Of a stretch of DNA of 64,000 bases, positions 46,115-55,104 are shown one piece after another (the stretch's first letter is position 1; each line of letters begins with the position of its first letter). Below the pieces are notes generated by a model. The model saw only the letters and a list, made by a program, of their open reading frames with translations. It had not been told where the DNA came from and did not search any database. Both the position numbers and the translations under genes were made by a program. The DNA comes from Pseudomonas fluorescens (GTDB lineage: Bacteria; Pseudomonadota; Gammaproteobacteria; Pseudomonadales; Pseudomonadaceae): the NCBI RefSeq assembly GCF_000967965.1, contig NZ_LACC01000002.1, positions 186,001 through 250,000 on the forward strand, given 5' to 3'.

Positions 46115-46342
46115 ATGGCAGCAGTACTCGTCGGTCAGTTCCATGCAAGAGACGCGGAAGGCCGTATTTATTCGGTGCACGAGTTCCAGGACTCCACCCC
46201 GGCGGTAGACGGTTCAAGCCCTGTCACCACCTACAAACTGGCCATTGGCGACCGTGTCAACAAGGTCGACGACAATGAATTCATGCTGGTGCAAACCGGC
46301 GTGACCATTACCCGCGAACCGCAAACCGCCAGCGTTTCATAA
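46115..46342 (+). CDS. Small conserved protein, unknown
   Basis: 75 residues: MAAVLVGQFHARDAEGRIYS, then HEFQDSTP, TTYKLAIGDRVNKVDDNEFM and a Thr/Ser end. Beta-rich, no signal peptide, no cysteine. Pseudomonas genomes carry similar short proteins; no domain name recognised. It stands alone, 176 bases from the reductase start and 88 bases before the LysR gene. Confidence 0.7.
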   Translation: MAAVLVGQFHARDAEGRIYSVHEFQDSTPAVDGSSPVTTYKLAIGDRVNKVDDNEFMLVQTGVTITREPQTASVS

Positions 46343-46430
46343 CCCGTCGTTATGAGCAGAAGTCATATGCACGGACTTGGGGTAGGATTCAGCCACTGAC
46401 TCCTCCACCTGCTGAACATGGACTTCACGC

Positions 46431-47324
46431 ATGCGCTTACGCCATATCGAAGTGATCCAGGCGCTCTTGCAGACCGGTCACCTGGGCACCGCCGCCGAAT
46501 GGCTGCAGTTGCCGGTGGCCGAAGTCGAGCGTTTGCTGCGCGACGCAGAGGATCAGTTGGGTTTCATGCTGTTCGCCAGCGTGCGCGGGCGATTGCAGGC
46601 CACCCGCGAAGCGCGGGAACTGCAGGTGGAAATTGCCCGGGTCTACGATGCGCTCGAACCGGTGCAGCGCCTGGCCAACAGCCTCCGGCAATACCTGGCG
46701 CCGCCGCTGCGCATCATCTGCACCCCGCCTCTGGCCAACCAACTGTTGCCACACAGCATCGCGGCCCTGCGCCGACGCCTGCCCGATGCGCCTTGCACAC
46801 TGCTGAGCCAGCCGACCCGCGACATCGTCAGAAGCCTGCTGCTGCGTGAAAGCGATCTGGGCCTGAGCCTGCACGACCCCGATCACGCCGACCTCGATTG
46901 CCAGATAATTGCCCAGGGCAAACTCCAGTTGCTCGCCCCCCATGGCTGGCTGCAACCGAAACAGAAATACATTTCACTGCAGGATCTGGCCGGCCAATCG
47001 ATGATAGGCCTGGAGGGGCAAGACCCGCTGAGCCCGGCACTGGAAAACAAACTGCACGGCTTGCGCCCTGCCCCGGTGATCCAGACCCGGGTCCAGACGC
47101 ATCAGATGATGCGCAGCATGGTCGAGGCCGGCGAAGGCCTGGCCATCGTCGACCCCTTCACCGCCCTCGGCGCCAAAGCCTCGGGACTGGACGCCTGCCC
47201 GCTGGCCCCAGCCGTCCCGATCAGTCTCTACGCCCTGACACTGAAGAACGCCGAACCTTCACCAGCCGTTCAGACCTTGTTGGCCATCATCACGGAACAA
47301 GCCGCGGCGATGCTGACGAACTGA
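46431..47324 (+). CDS. LysR-family transcriptional regulator
   Basis: 297 residues. The N-terminal winged helix begins MRLRHIEVIQALLQTGHLGT and ends LFASVRGRLQATREA; the substrate-binding domain (about 93-290) has the two-lobe pattern with PLRIICTPPLANQLLPHSIA and MVEAGEGLAIVDPFTA. The recognition helix is unusual: the common SQPAVS stretch is replaced by LPVAEVERLL. No divergent target gene is adjacent. Its 3' end overlaps the convergent acetyltransferase gene by 35 bases. Confidence 0.9.
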   Translation: MRLRHIEVIQALLQTGHLGTAAEWLQLPVAEVERLLRDAEDQLGFMLFASVRGRLQATREARELQVEIARVYDALEPVQRLANSLRQYLAPPLRIICTPPLANQLLPHSIAALRRRLPDAPCTLLSQPTRDIVRSLLLRESDLGLSLHDPDHADLDCQIIAQGKLQLLAPHGWLQPKQKYISLQDLAGQSMIGLEGQDPLSPALENKLHGLRPAPVIQTRVQTHQMMRSMVEAGEGLAIVDPFTALGAKASGLDACPLAPAVPISLYALTLKNAEPSPAVQTLLAIITEQAAAMLTN

Positions 47325-47922
47325 ACGGGTTTTCCAGCGGGTTTTCGAACAGTCGATACCAGAACAGCGCCACTTCGGCGGTGTTCGGATCGATGCCGCG
47401 ATAGCGCAGGTGGTCGATCCCGCCAATCACGTAACCGCAGCGTTCATAGAGCCGGCAGGCCGCCAGGTTGTTGTTCTGGGTTTCGAGCATGATGCCCGGG
47501 AGTTTTTTCTTGCGGCTCCAGAACTGCGCCACATCCAGCAGGGCCTTGGCCACGCCATGCCGCCGGGCCGGTGCGTGCACCGCCAGTTCGTCGATATGGG
47601 CAAAGCCGTTCCAGTTGGTACTGACCACCAGGTGCCCCACGGGCTGGTCATCCAGATACGCCATGAAAATCGCGCTGTCGGCGCCATCGCGAAAGCTGCT
47701 GAATTCTTCGGGGTCGATGCCGTAGCACTTGCGATAAGGCGTGATCGGGGTGACCGGCCACTGTGCCACCGGCTTGCCTATTTCGGCCGCACCGTAGGCC
47801 GCGACTTCAAAACTGAAATCACTGCCCCAGATGTAGGCGGCAAAACCCTCGTCGGCAACCCGTACCGACAACCCTGGGAAATTCGGATTTATAACCGGCT
47901 GCATACTGGGAAAGGTCCTCAT
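47290..47922 (-). CDS. GNAT-family N-acetyltransferase
   Basis: 210 residues from ATG 47922, which overlaps the decarboxylase stop (ATGA); ATG 47904 (MQPVINPNFPG) is a possible alternative. The acetyl-CoA motif is HAPARRHGVAKALLDVAQFW, with HIDELAVH before it and NNNLAACRLYERCGY after. Acetylates an unknown amine. Coupling to the decarboxylase suggests a diamine or amino-acid substrate, but that is context only. Convergent overlap of 35 bases with the LysR gene. Confidence 0.87.
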   Translation of the reverse strand: MRTFPSMQPVINPNFPGLSVRVADEGFAAYIWGSDFSFEVAAYGAAEIGKPVAQWPVTPITPYRKCYGIDPEEFSSFRDGADSAIFMAYLDDQPVGHLVVSTNWNGFAHIDELAVHAPARRHGVAKALLDVAQFWSRKKKLPGIMLETQNNNLAACRLYERCGYVIGGIDHLRYRGIDPNTAEVALFWYRLFENPLENPFSSSASPRLVP

Positions 47923-50174
47923 TCCTTGATGCAATCGACGGTGTAGCACCGCCCACTGCCCTGATCTTCGTGTTGCAATCCGTGCACATCAGCAACGAAC
48001 CCCGGAAAACTGCTATCGAACGTGCGGGCAAACGCCAGGTAATCGATGATCGAGCGGGTCGACTCGGTAAAACGCTCGCCCGGCATGATCAGCGGAATGC
48101 CGGGCGGGTACGGCACCAGCATCACCGCGGCGATCCGCCCGTCCAGCGCATCGATCGACACGGCTTCGACTTCACCCCGCACCAATTGATCATAGGCGTC
48201 CGCCGGCTTCATCGCGACTTCCGGCAGTACGGTGTACATACGTTTGAGGTGCCTGGCGGTGGCATTGCTGCGATAACAGGCATGCAACTGATCGCACAGA
48301 TCCCGCAGGCCCATGCCCTGATAGCGCGCGACATTCTCTTGCGCCACGCAGGGCAGGCAACTGGCCAGGCTGACGTTGGCGTCATAGCTGCGCTTGAACT
48401 CCAGCAGTTCGGTGAGCAGCGTGCTCCACTTGCCCTTGGTGATGCCCATGGAGAACAACACCAGGAACGAATACAGCCCGGTTTTCTCGACCACCAGGCC
48501 GCGCTCCCAGAGGAACTTGCTGACCACCGCCGCCGGAATCCCGCGCTCGCTGAGGGCGCCACCGGCGGTCAATCCCGGCATTACCAACGTGACCTTGATC
48601 GGGTCGAGCAACACATAATCGTCGGTCACGCCGCCAAAGCCGTGCCAGTCGGCATCGGGTTGCAGCAACCAGTCCTCGGTGACGACCCGCTCGATGCCTT
48701 GCGCCGTCGGCGGTTGCCAGATCGAGAACCACCAGTCATCGGCGGCAATGTGCTGGCGCAAGTTGGCCAGCGCCCGGCGAAAACTCAGGGCTTCGTCGAA
48801 CATTTCCTGCAACAGCGAACGCCCGGCCGGCCCTTCCATCATCGCCGACGCCACATCCAGCGAGGCGATGATGCCGTACTGCGGCGAGGTCGAGATGTGC
48901 ATCATGAACGCTTCGTTGAAGCGATCCCGGTCCAGCTGCCGCGCACCGCCATCGCGCACGTGAATCATCGACGCCTGGCTGAAGGCCGCCAGCAACTTGT
49001 GGGTCGAATGGGTGGTGAACACCAACGGGCTGTCTTCATCACGGGAGGTGCCCATGCCGTAGCGCCCGGCAAAGAACTCATGAAACGCCGCATAGGCGTA
49101 CCAGGCCTCATCGAAGTGCAACACCTCAACGCTATTGCCCAGTTGCTGCCTGATCAGCTCGGCGTTGTAGCAGAGGCCGTCATAGGTCGAATTGGTCACC
49201 ACCGCGAGCTTGACCTTCGGTGAACGACCCTTGGTCAGCGGACTGGCGTCGATCTTGGCCTGGATCGATTCGCGGCTGAACTCACTCAGTGGAATCGGGC
49301 CGATGATCCCCAGTTCATTACGCTCCGGACACAGGTACAGCGGGATCGCGCCGGTCATGATGATCGAGTGCAGCACCGACTTGTGGCAATTGCGGTCCAC
49401 CAGCACCAGGTCATCGCGGGCGACCACCGAGTGCCAGACAATCTTGTTGGCCGTGGAGGTGCCATTGATCACGAAAAAGGTGTGATCGGCGCCGAAATTG
49501 CGTGCCGCGCGAGCCTCGGCTTCAGCCAGGGGGCCGGTGTGATCAAGCAAGGAACCGAGCTCGGGCACCGACACCGAAAGATCCGAGCGCAGGGTGTTTT
49601 CCCCGAAAAACTGGTGAAACGCCTGCCCGACCGGGCTTTTGTGATACGCCACACCACCGCCGTGACCCGGAGTGTGCCAGGAGTAGTTGGAGTCCGCCGT
49701 GTGTTGCACCAATGCCTTGAAAAACGGTGGCAGCAGGCCATCTAGGTATTTGCGTGCGGCGCGGGCCACCTGCCGGGCGAGAAAGGGCACGGTGTCTTCG
49801 AACAGATAAAGAATGCCGCGCAACTGATTGAGCTCGGCCATGGCGTCGGCGGGCGCGTTTTCCAGGGTCACTTTTTCGCCCAGGGCGAAGATCGGCAGAT
49901 CCGGCGCGCGGACCCGCGCCAGACCGATCAGTTCGGCCATGTTTTGCAACAAATGGGAATGAGTGCTGGCGTCTTCAGAGGCAATCAACATGCAGGACAG
50001 GCCGTGGTAAGTCGACGCCACCAGACGCCCTTCGGTGTAATCCACCGCCGAAACGACGCTGAACCCCTCCTGCTCCAGCTCCCGGGCAATACCCCGCACA
50101 CGGTCGCCGGCAACACTGTCGGTCTTGATGTCGCGATGGACAATCAGGACCGGAAATTTCAAGTCTTTGTACAT
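47919..50174 (-). CDS. ldcA: Orn/Lys/Arg decarboxylase, probable lysine decarboxylase LdcA
   Basis: 751 residues, fold-type I PLP enzyme: an N-terminal wing domain (1-130, response-regulator-like), a large domain with SWHTPGHGGG, SDLSVSVPELGSLLDHTGPL and PLP lysine 393 in FTTHSTHKLLAAFSQ, and a C-terminal domain with PPGIPLIMPGER. Length and start (MYKDLKFPVLIVHRD) agree with my memory of P. aeruginosa LdcA, which makes cadaverine. Specificity for lysine over arginine or ornithine is not decided by motif. Cytoplasmic. First gene of a pair with the acetyltransferase. Confidence 0.88.
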   Translation of the reverse strand: MYKDLKFPVLIVHRDIKTDSVAGDRVRGIARELEQEGFSVVSAVDYTEGRLVASTYHGLSCMLIASEDASTHSHLLQNMAELIGLARVRAPDLPIFALGEKVTLENAPADAMAELNQLRGILYLFEDTVPFLARQVARAARKYLDGLLPPFFKALVQHTADSNYSWHTPGHGGGVAYHKSPVGQAFHQFFGENTLRSDLSVSVPELGSLLDHTGPLAEAEARAARNFGADHTFFVINGTSTANKIVWHSVVARDDLVLVDRNCHKSVLHSIIMTGAIPLYLCPERNELGIIGPIPLSEFSRESIQAKIDASPLTKGRSPKVKLAVVTNSTYDGLCYNAELIRQQLGNSVEVLHFDEAWYAYAAFHEFFAGRYGMGTSRDEDSPLVFTTHSTHKLLAAFSQASMIHVRDGGARQLDRDRFNEAFMMHISTSPQYGIIASLDVASAMMEGPAGRSLLQEMFDEALSFRRALANLRQHIAADDWWFSIWQPPTAQGIERVVTEDWLLQPDADWHGFGGVTDDYVLLDPIKVTLVMPGLTAGGALSERGIPAAVVSKFLWERGLVVEKTGLYSFLVLFSMGITKGKWSTLLTELLEFKRSYDANVSLASCLPCVAQENVARYQGMGLRDLCDQLHACYRSNATARHLKRMYTVLPEVAMKPADAYDQLVRGEVEAVSIDALDGRIAAVMLVPYPPGIPLIMPGERFTESTRSIIDYLAFARTFDSSFPGFVADVHGLQHEDQGSGRCYTVDCIKE

Positions 50175-50288
50175 GAGGCTCAGTGTCCTGAGGCGGCAGA
50201 CCAGAGCCTGCCAATCACCTCAGGGTAGAGTGTTGCAGAGGATGTGGCGAGCGGGATGCACCAACTTGTGGCGACAGGGGAGTTTCCC

Positions 50289-50409
50289 TGTGGCGAGGGA
50301 GCTTGCTCCCGCTGGAGCGCGAAGCGGTCCCATCATTCGTTCAGATAAACCGCAGAGGATGTATTTACGACTGCTTCGCAGCCGAGCGGGAGCAAGCTCC
50401 CTCGCCACA
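50289..50409. repeat. REP doublet (REPIN), GGGAGCTTGCTCCC class
   Basis: TGTGGCGAGGGAGCTTGCTC at the left and the inverse ending CTCGCCACA at 50409. Fills the space between the 5' end of ldcA and the 3' end of dnaQ. Confidence 0.88.
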
Positions 50410-50433
50410 AAAAGCATTCATTGGAATGAGGAA

Positions 50434-51192
50434 CTACGCCTGCGCTTCCGCCTCAGCCAACTGCACCCACAACGCCGGGGCACCCGCGGACTTGCCGATG
50501 ATTTCCAGGCGCGCCGCATGGCGGGCCAGGTCGTCTTCGCTGGCGCGGATGATGCGCGTCGGCTGGCGGTCCGCCGGCAAACGGCGAATCTCGGTGGCCG
50601 AGTTATCCGCCCCTTCCCCCGAGCCATTGCCATCGGATGCGTTGCCGGCCAGGGACAGGCTGGTCTGCCCCCCGGTCATGGTCAGGTAGACGTCGGCGAG
50701 AATCTCGGAGTCGAGCAAGGCACCGTGCAGTTCACGGCCGGAGTTGTCGACGCCATAGCGTTTGCACAGGGCGTCGAGGCTGTTGCGCTGCCCCGGGTGA
50801 CGTTCCCTGGCCATCATCAGGGTGTCGAGGATCGAGCAGTGCTGCGTGATGTCTGCGCGGTCCTGCTGGCCCATCAGGGCGAATTCGTTGTTGATGAAGC
50901 CAACGTCGAACGCCGCGTTATGGATGATCAGCTGCGCGCCCTTGATGAACTCGAAGAACTCTTCGGCCACCTCGGCAAAACGCGGCTTGCCCACGAGGAA
51001 TTCGTTGGTGATGCCGTGGACACCGATGGCGCCCTCGTCACTTTCGCGATCGGGTTGCAGGTAAACGTGAAAGTGCCGGCCCGTCAGGCGTCGGCCGATC
51101 AACTCGACACAACCGATTTCGATAATCCGGTGGCCGTCGGTCACCGGCATGCCGGTGGTTTCGGTGTCGAGTACAACGGATCTGGTGGCCAT
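50434..51192 (-). CDS. dnaQ: DNA polymerase III epsilon subunit (proofreading 3'-5' exonuclease)
   Basis: 252 residues. Exo I VVLDTETTGMP (D9, E11), exo II IIHNAAFDVGFINNEF, exo III HGALLDSEILADVYL, with the extended C-terminus that binds the polymerase alpha subunit. Editing subunit of the replicative polymerase. Follows rnhA by 72 bases on the same strand, as in E. coli apart from orientation. Confidence 0.96.
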   Translation of the reverse strand: MATRSVVLDTETTGMPVTDGHRIIEIGCVELIGRRLTGRHFHVYLQPDRESDEGAIGVHGITNEFLVGKPRFAEVAEEFFEFIKGAQLIIHNAAFDVGFINNEFALMGQQDRADITQHCSILDTLMMARERHPGQRNSLDALCKRYGVDNSGRELHGALLDSEILADVYLTMTGGQTSLSLAGNASDGNGSGEGADNSATEIRRLPADRQPTRIIRASEDDLARHAARLEIIGKSAGAPALWVQLAEAEAQA

Positions 51193-51264
51193 CAGTGCTC
51201 AGCTCTCAATCGGTCAATCGTGCAAAAGCGCGAATCTTAACATGCTCACCGTACGGGAGGTTGA

Positions 51265-51717
51265 TCAGCCCTGTTTGTACCCACGCACTTCATCCACGCC
51301 ACGGTTGGCCAACTGGTCGGCCCGTTCGTTGCCGTGATGGCCAATGTGTCCGCGCACCCATTTCCAGGTGACTTTGTGGCGGTTGACCTGCTCGTCAAGC
51401 AGCTTCCACAGGTCAGCGTTTTTCACCGGTTCCTTCGCCGCGGTTTTCCAGCCGCGCTTCTTCCAGTTGTCCATCCACTCGTTGATGCCTTTCATCACGT
51501 ACTGGGAGTCGGTCACCAGCAGCACCTCGCAAGGTCGCTTGAGTTCTTCCAGGCCACGGATCGCGCCCATCAGTTCCATGCGATTGTTGGTGGTATTGGC
51601 TTCGCCGCCCCACAGTTCCTTTTCGACGCCCTTGCACACCAGCAGTGCGCCCCAGCCGCCGGGGCCAGGGTTGCCTTTGCAGGCGCCGTCGGTGAACAGT
51701 TCTACGCTATCGCTCAT
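51265..51717 (-). CDS. rnhA: Ribonuclease HI
   Basis: 150 residues. [18 protein letters not shown] holds the first catalytic aspartate; NRMELMGAI the glutamate; [11 protein letters not shown] the second aspartate; the basic protrusion [15 protein letters not shown] and the late [14 protein letters not shown] histidine/aspartate follow. Removes RNA from RNA:DNA hybrids. Forms the conserved methyltransferase > rnhA > dnaQ set. Confidence 0.96.
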   Translation of the reverse strand: MSDSVELFTDGACKGNPGPGGWGALLVCKGVEKELWGGEANTTNNRMELMGAIRGLEELKRPCEVLLVTDSQYVMKGINEWMDNWKKRGWKTAAKEPVKNADLWKLLDEQVNRHKVTWKWVRGHIGHHGNERADQLANRGVDEVRGYKQG

Positions 51718-51809
51718 GCCAATCTATCCAGAAAATGCGCTGGCCCGCCGATCGCTGACCGACGACGCCCGAAGCCGGGGCAAGCCCGGCCGCAAATGAA
51801 AAGTGTGTA

Positions 51810-52568
51810 TTACGGTTCGATGTTGCGCCGGTTGACCTTGGCCATCGGCAACGGGATCAGCTTGCCCATCGGTTCGCGCCGCTCCTGACGGACCGGTCGC
51901 AGGCCCACCACGATCTTGCGCGCCACCAATAAATAGAAGCCGCCGCCCGACAGTTGCCAGTCACCGGCCTTGCGCTCCCAACCGGCCAGGCGGGTCTGCC
52001 ACGCCGGCGACGCAAGCGGCGGACGATAGCACCCGAAGCGACGTTTCTCCAGCGCGAAGCCCAGCAGGTTCAGCCAGTCAGCGACCCGTGACGGCGAAAT
52101 GCAGCGCGCCTTGCGCAGCGCATCCTGGGCAAATACATGCCGCAGACCCCAACTGCTCCAGGGATTGATGCCGATGATCAGCAAGTGCCCGCCGGGGCGT
52201 ACGCTGCTGGCCGCCTCGCGAAGCAGGCCGTGGGGCGACAGGCAGAAATCCAGGCCATGCTGCAGCACCACCACATCGGTGGCATGTTCGCTCAGCGGCC
52301 AGGCCTGCTCCTCACAAACGATCTCGACCCCCGGCAACGGCGCGCCAAGGCGCACATTGCGTTGCACCTGGGGGGCCGCCGGCGGAGTCTGGGCCGAGGG
52401 ACCGTAATGCACCAGATAGCCACCAAAGAACCGCCCGAGCTCGTCTTCGAGCATGCGACGCTCTTCGTCCAGCAGAAATTGCCCGAGGGGACCGGCCAGC
52501 CACTCGCGGGCCGCGCTGATCAACGCCAGCCAGTCAGGATCGGCTTGTGCGAACGCTTTATCAGTCAT
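51810..52568 (-). CDS. SAM-dependent methyltransferase (YafS-like)
   Basis: 252 residues from ATG 52568, preceded by GGAG; the TTG upstream is not needed. Methyltransferase-11-type core: [37 protein letters not shown]. The glycine-rich motif I is weak, since the segment before it ([20 protein letters not shown]) lacks a full GxGxG. E. coli has yafS in the same slot between gloB and rnhA, so orthology is likely. Substrate unknown. Divergent from gloB by 65 bases. Confidence 0.85.
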   Translation of the reverse strand: MTDKAFAQADPDWLALISAAREWLAGPLGQFLLDEERRMLEDELGRFFGGYLVHYGPSAQTPPAAPQVQRNVRLGAPLPGVEIVCEEQAWPLSEHATDVVVLQHGLDFCLSPHGLLREAASSVRPGGHLLIIGINPWSSWGLRHVFAQDALRKARCISPSRVADWLNLLGFALEKRRFGCYRPPLASPAWQTRLAGWERKAGDWQLSGGGFYLLVARKIVVGLRPVRQERREPMGKLIPLPMAKVNRRNIEP

Positions 52569-52633
52569 TGCATTCTCCAACGCGCCAGGAAGTTCTAAGA
52601 TGCGCCAATGTTTTCCGCTTGGCGAATCCGACG

Positions 52634-53401
52634 ATGATACAGATCACTGCCCTGCCCGCCTTCACCGACAACTACATCTGGTTGTTACAAGACCACGGCA
52701 GCAAGCGCTGCGCGGTCGTCGACCCGGGCGATGCCGCCCCCGTGCAAGCCTGGCTCACGGCCAATCCGGGCTGGGTACTGAGTGATATTTTGATCACTCA
52801 TCACCATCATGACCACGTCGGCGGCGTCGAACAGCTGAAAAAGGCGACGGACGCGAAAGTCTATGGTCCGGCCAGCGAAACGATCCCGGCGCGGGACGTT
52901 GCGCTCAAGGACAACGACAAGGTCAGTGTGCTCGGCTGGGATTTCGATGTCCTCGCGATCCCTGGCCACACCCTGGGGCATATCGCCTATTACCATCACG
53001 GCTTGCTGTTCTGCGGCGACACCCTGTTTGCCGCCGGTTGCGGACGCTTGTTCGAAGGCACGCCACAGCAAATGTACAGCTCGCTGACACGCCTCGCCGG
53101 GTTGCCGGATGACACGCTGGTGTACTGCACCCACGAGTACACCCTCAGCAATCTGAAGTTTGCGGCGGCCGTCGAGCCGAACAACCCGGACACCGCCGAG
53201 CGCCTGGCCAAAGTCACCCGCCAACGGGAATCCGGGATCATGACGTTGCCGTCGACACTGGCGCTGGAAAAGCTCACAAACCCGTTTTTGCGCTCCGGTG
53301 AAACATCCGTTAAAGAAAAAGCGGACGAACGGACCGGCACCGATAACTCGGCGCCCGATATGGTTTTTGCTGCGCTTCGAGCGTGGAAAGACAGGTTCTA
53401 A
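52634..53401 (+). CDS. gloB: Hydroxyacylglutathione hydrolase (glyoxalase II)
   Basis: 255 residues from ATG 52634 ([16 protein letters not shown]), the usual length. Metallo-beta-lactamase fold: [10 protein letters not shown] binds two metals, with [28 protein letters not shown] and CTHEYTLSN completing the site. The C-terminal glutathione-binding domain ends [10 protein letters not shown]. Second step of methylglyoxal detoxification, giving D-lactate and glutathione. The context mltD-gloB-methyltransferase-rnhA-dnaQ is shared with E. coli. Confidence 0.96.
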   Translation: MIQITALPAFTDNYIWLLQDHGSKRCAVVDPGDAAPVQAWLTANPGWVLSDILITHHHHDHVGGVEQLKKATDAKVYGPASETIPARDVALKDNDKVSVLGWDFDVLAIPGHTLGHIAYYHHGLLFCGDTLFAAGCGRLFEGTPQQMYSSLTRLAGLPDDTLVYCTHEYTLSNLKFAAAVEPNNPDTAERLAKVTRQRESGIMTLPSTLALEKLTNPFLRSGETSVKEKADERTGTDNSAPDMVFAALRAWKDRF

Positions 53402-53500
53402 AGGGGCTTCTCAAGATTGCAACAATTCTGAAAGGTTGACCGCGCAGGGTACGCTTTCTAGAATCGCCCGACATTTTTGCCCGGAACTTACTTCCAGCCA

Positions 53501-54931
53501 ATGTCGTCACCTATTCGCAAAGCCATCAGTTCAGACGCATTGACCCGCTTGGCTCAAGCCATAGCGGTGGCTGTGTCCGCCACCCTGGCGGGCTGTTCCA
53601 GCCATGCGCCGCAGACCGATGCGGCGCACACGCAGAACATCGCCGCGCGCGCCAAGCAGAAGCCAATCTGGCTCAGCGAAAAACCCAGCCCGCAAATTCC
53701 CCAGGACGTCTGGGAGCGCATGCGCCAGGGCTTCCAGCTGCAGGACGGGCTGGGCGTCAACCCGCGCATCGAGCAACAGCGCCTGTGGTTCGCCAGCAAT
53801 CCATCTTTCCTCGAAAACGCCGGCGAACGTGGCAGCCTCTACATTCACTACATCGTCGAGCGCCTTGAAGAACGCAACATGCCGCTGGAACTGGCCCTGC
53901 TGCCAGTGATTGAAAGCGCCTACAACCCGATGGCCTATTCCCGGGCCGACGCGGTGGGTCTTTGGCAGTTCATCCCGTCCACCGGGCGTTATTTCAACCT
54001 GCGTCAAACCCGTTTCTATGATGGCCGTCGCGATATCACCGCGTCGACCACCGCCGCGCTTGATTACCTGACCCGCCTGCACGACATGTTCAACGGCGAC
54101 TGGATGCTGGCCCTGGCGGCCTACAACGCCGGCGAAGGCACCGTCAGCCGGGCCATCGAGCGCAACGAACGCCTCGGCCTGCCGACCGACTACTGGAACC
54201 TGCCGCTGCCCTCCGAAACCCAGGCCTACGTGCCGAAGTTGCTGGCACTGTCGCAAGTGGTGATGGCGCCGGAAGCCTACGGCGTGAACCTCAACCCGAT
54301 CGCCAACGAACCCTACTTCCAGGTCGTCGAAATCAACCAGCGCATGGACCTGTCCAAGGTTGCTGAAGTCGCCAACATCGACGAAGACGAACTGTTTCAG
54401 CTCAACCCGGCTTTCAAGCAACGCACCACCATCGACGGCCCGCAACATCTGCTGGTCCCGACCTCCAAGGCGCAATTGCTGACCAGCAGCCTGCAAACCA
54501 TGCGTCCTGAAGAACTGATCAGCAAGAAATCGCTCAAGCCGGTCTTCGAAGGTGCCGACGACACCCAGGTCGCCAGCGTCAAGCGTTCCTACCGGGTCAA
54601 GCGGGGTGACAACCTCGGCTCCATCGCCAAGGCCAACAACGTCGACGTGCAGGACCTGCAACGCTGGAACAAACTGAACGGCAAGAACCTCAAGCCCGGC
54701 CAGACCCTGGTCATGCAGGACACCAGCAAGCGCAGCTCCGGGCGCGTCAACACCGTGATTGCAGCCAACACCAAGAAGCAACAGACCACGTACAAGGTCC
54801 AGCAAGGCGACTCGCTGTACATCGTGGCCAAGCGCTTCAACGTAGAGATGCAGCATCTCAAGCGCTGGAACCCGCGTGTCGGCCAGGCGCTCAAGCCTGG
54901 CCAGATGTTGACGGTGGCCAATCCGCATTAA
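53501..54931 (+). CDS. mltD: Membrane-bound lytic murein transglycosylase D (lipoprotein, LysM)
   Basis: 476 residues from ATG 53501; an upstream TTG in frame would extend past the signal peptide and is rejected. Lipobox LAGC with Cys32. The SLT domain has catalytic Glu138 in PVIESAYNP and VGLWQFIPSTGRYF, LAAYNAGEGTV. At least two LysM repeats at the C-terminus (YRVKRGDNLGSIAKANNVDV, YKVQQGDSLYIVAKRFNVEM) with a weaker one before them. Outer-membrane-anchored enzyme that cleaves glycan strands with 1,6-anhydro ends. Followed by a strong terminator. Confidence 0.95.
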   Translation: MSSPIRKAISSDALTRLAQAIAVAVSATLAGCSSHAPQTDAAHTQNIAARAKQKPIWLSEKPSPQIPQDVWERMRQGFQLQDGLGVNPRIEQQRLWFASNPSFLENAGERGSLYIHYIVERLEERNMPLELALLPVIESAYNPMAYSRADAVGLWQFIPSTGRYFNLRQTRFYDGRRDITASTTAALDYLTRLHDMFNGDWMLALAAYNAGEGTVSRAIERNERLGLPTDYWNLPLPSETQAYVPKLLALSQVVMAPEAYGVNLNPIANEPYFQVVEINQRMDLSKVAEVANIDEDELFQLNPAFKQRTTIDGPQHLLVPTSKAQLLTSSLQTMRPEELISKKSLKPVFEGADDTQVASVKRSYRVKRGDNLGSIAKANNVDVQDLQRWNKLNGKNLKPGQTLVMQDTSKRSSGRVNTVIAANTKKQQTTYKVQQGDSLYIVAKRFNVEMQHLKRWNPRVGQALKPGQMLTVANPH

Positions 54932-54960
54932 AAACAGCCCCTGACTTCAGGGGCTTTTTT
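54932..54960 (+). terminator. Rho-independent terminator of mltD
   Basis: AGCCCCTGACTTCAGGGGCT stem followed by a run of T, starting right after the mltD stop codon. Confidence 0.92.
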
Positions 54961-55104
54961 ATGTCTTCACAGTTTTTGTGGGCTGCTCCTACAGGGTTTG
55001 TGACCTGGCCGAGATTGCGCATTAACCCCCCGTCTTTTTCCTGTCCATACAAGCTGTTACTGTACGATCCACAAAGCCCAAGCCGCCCGGACCGGATCCC
55101 CTAT

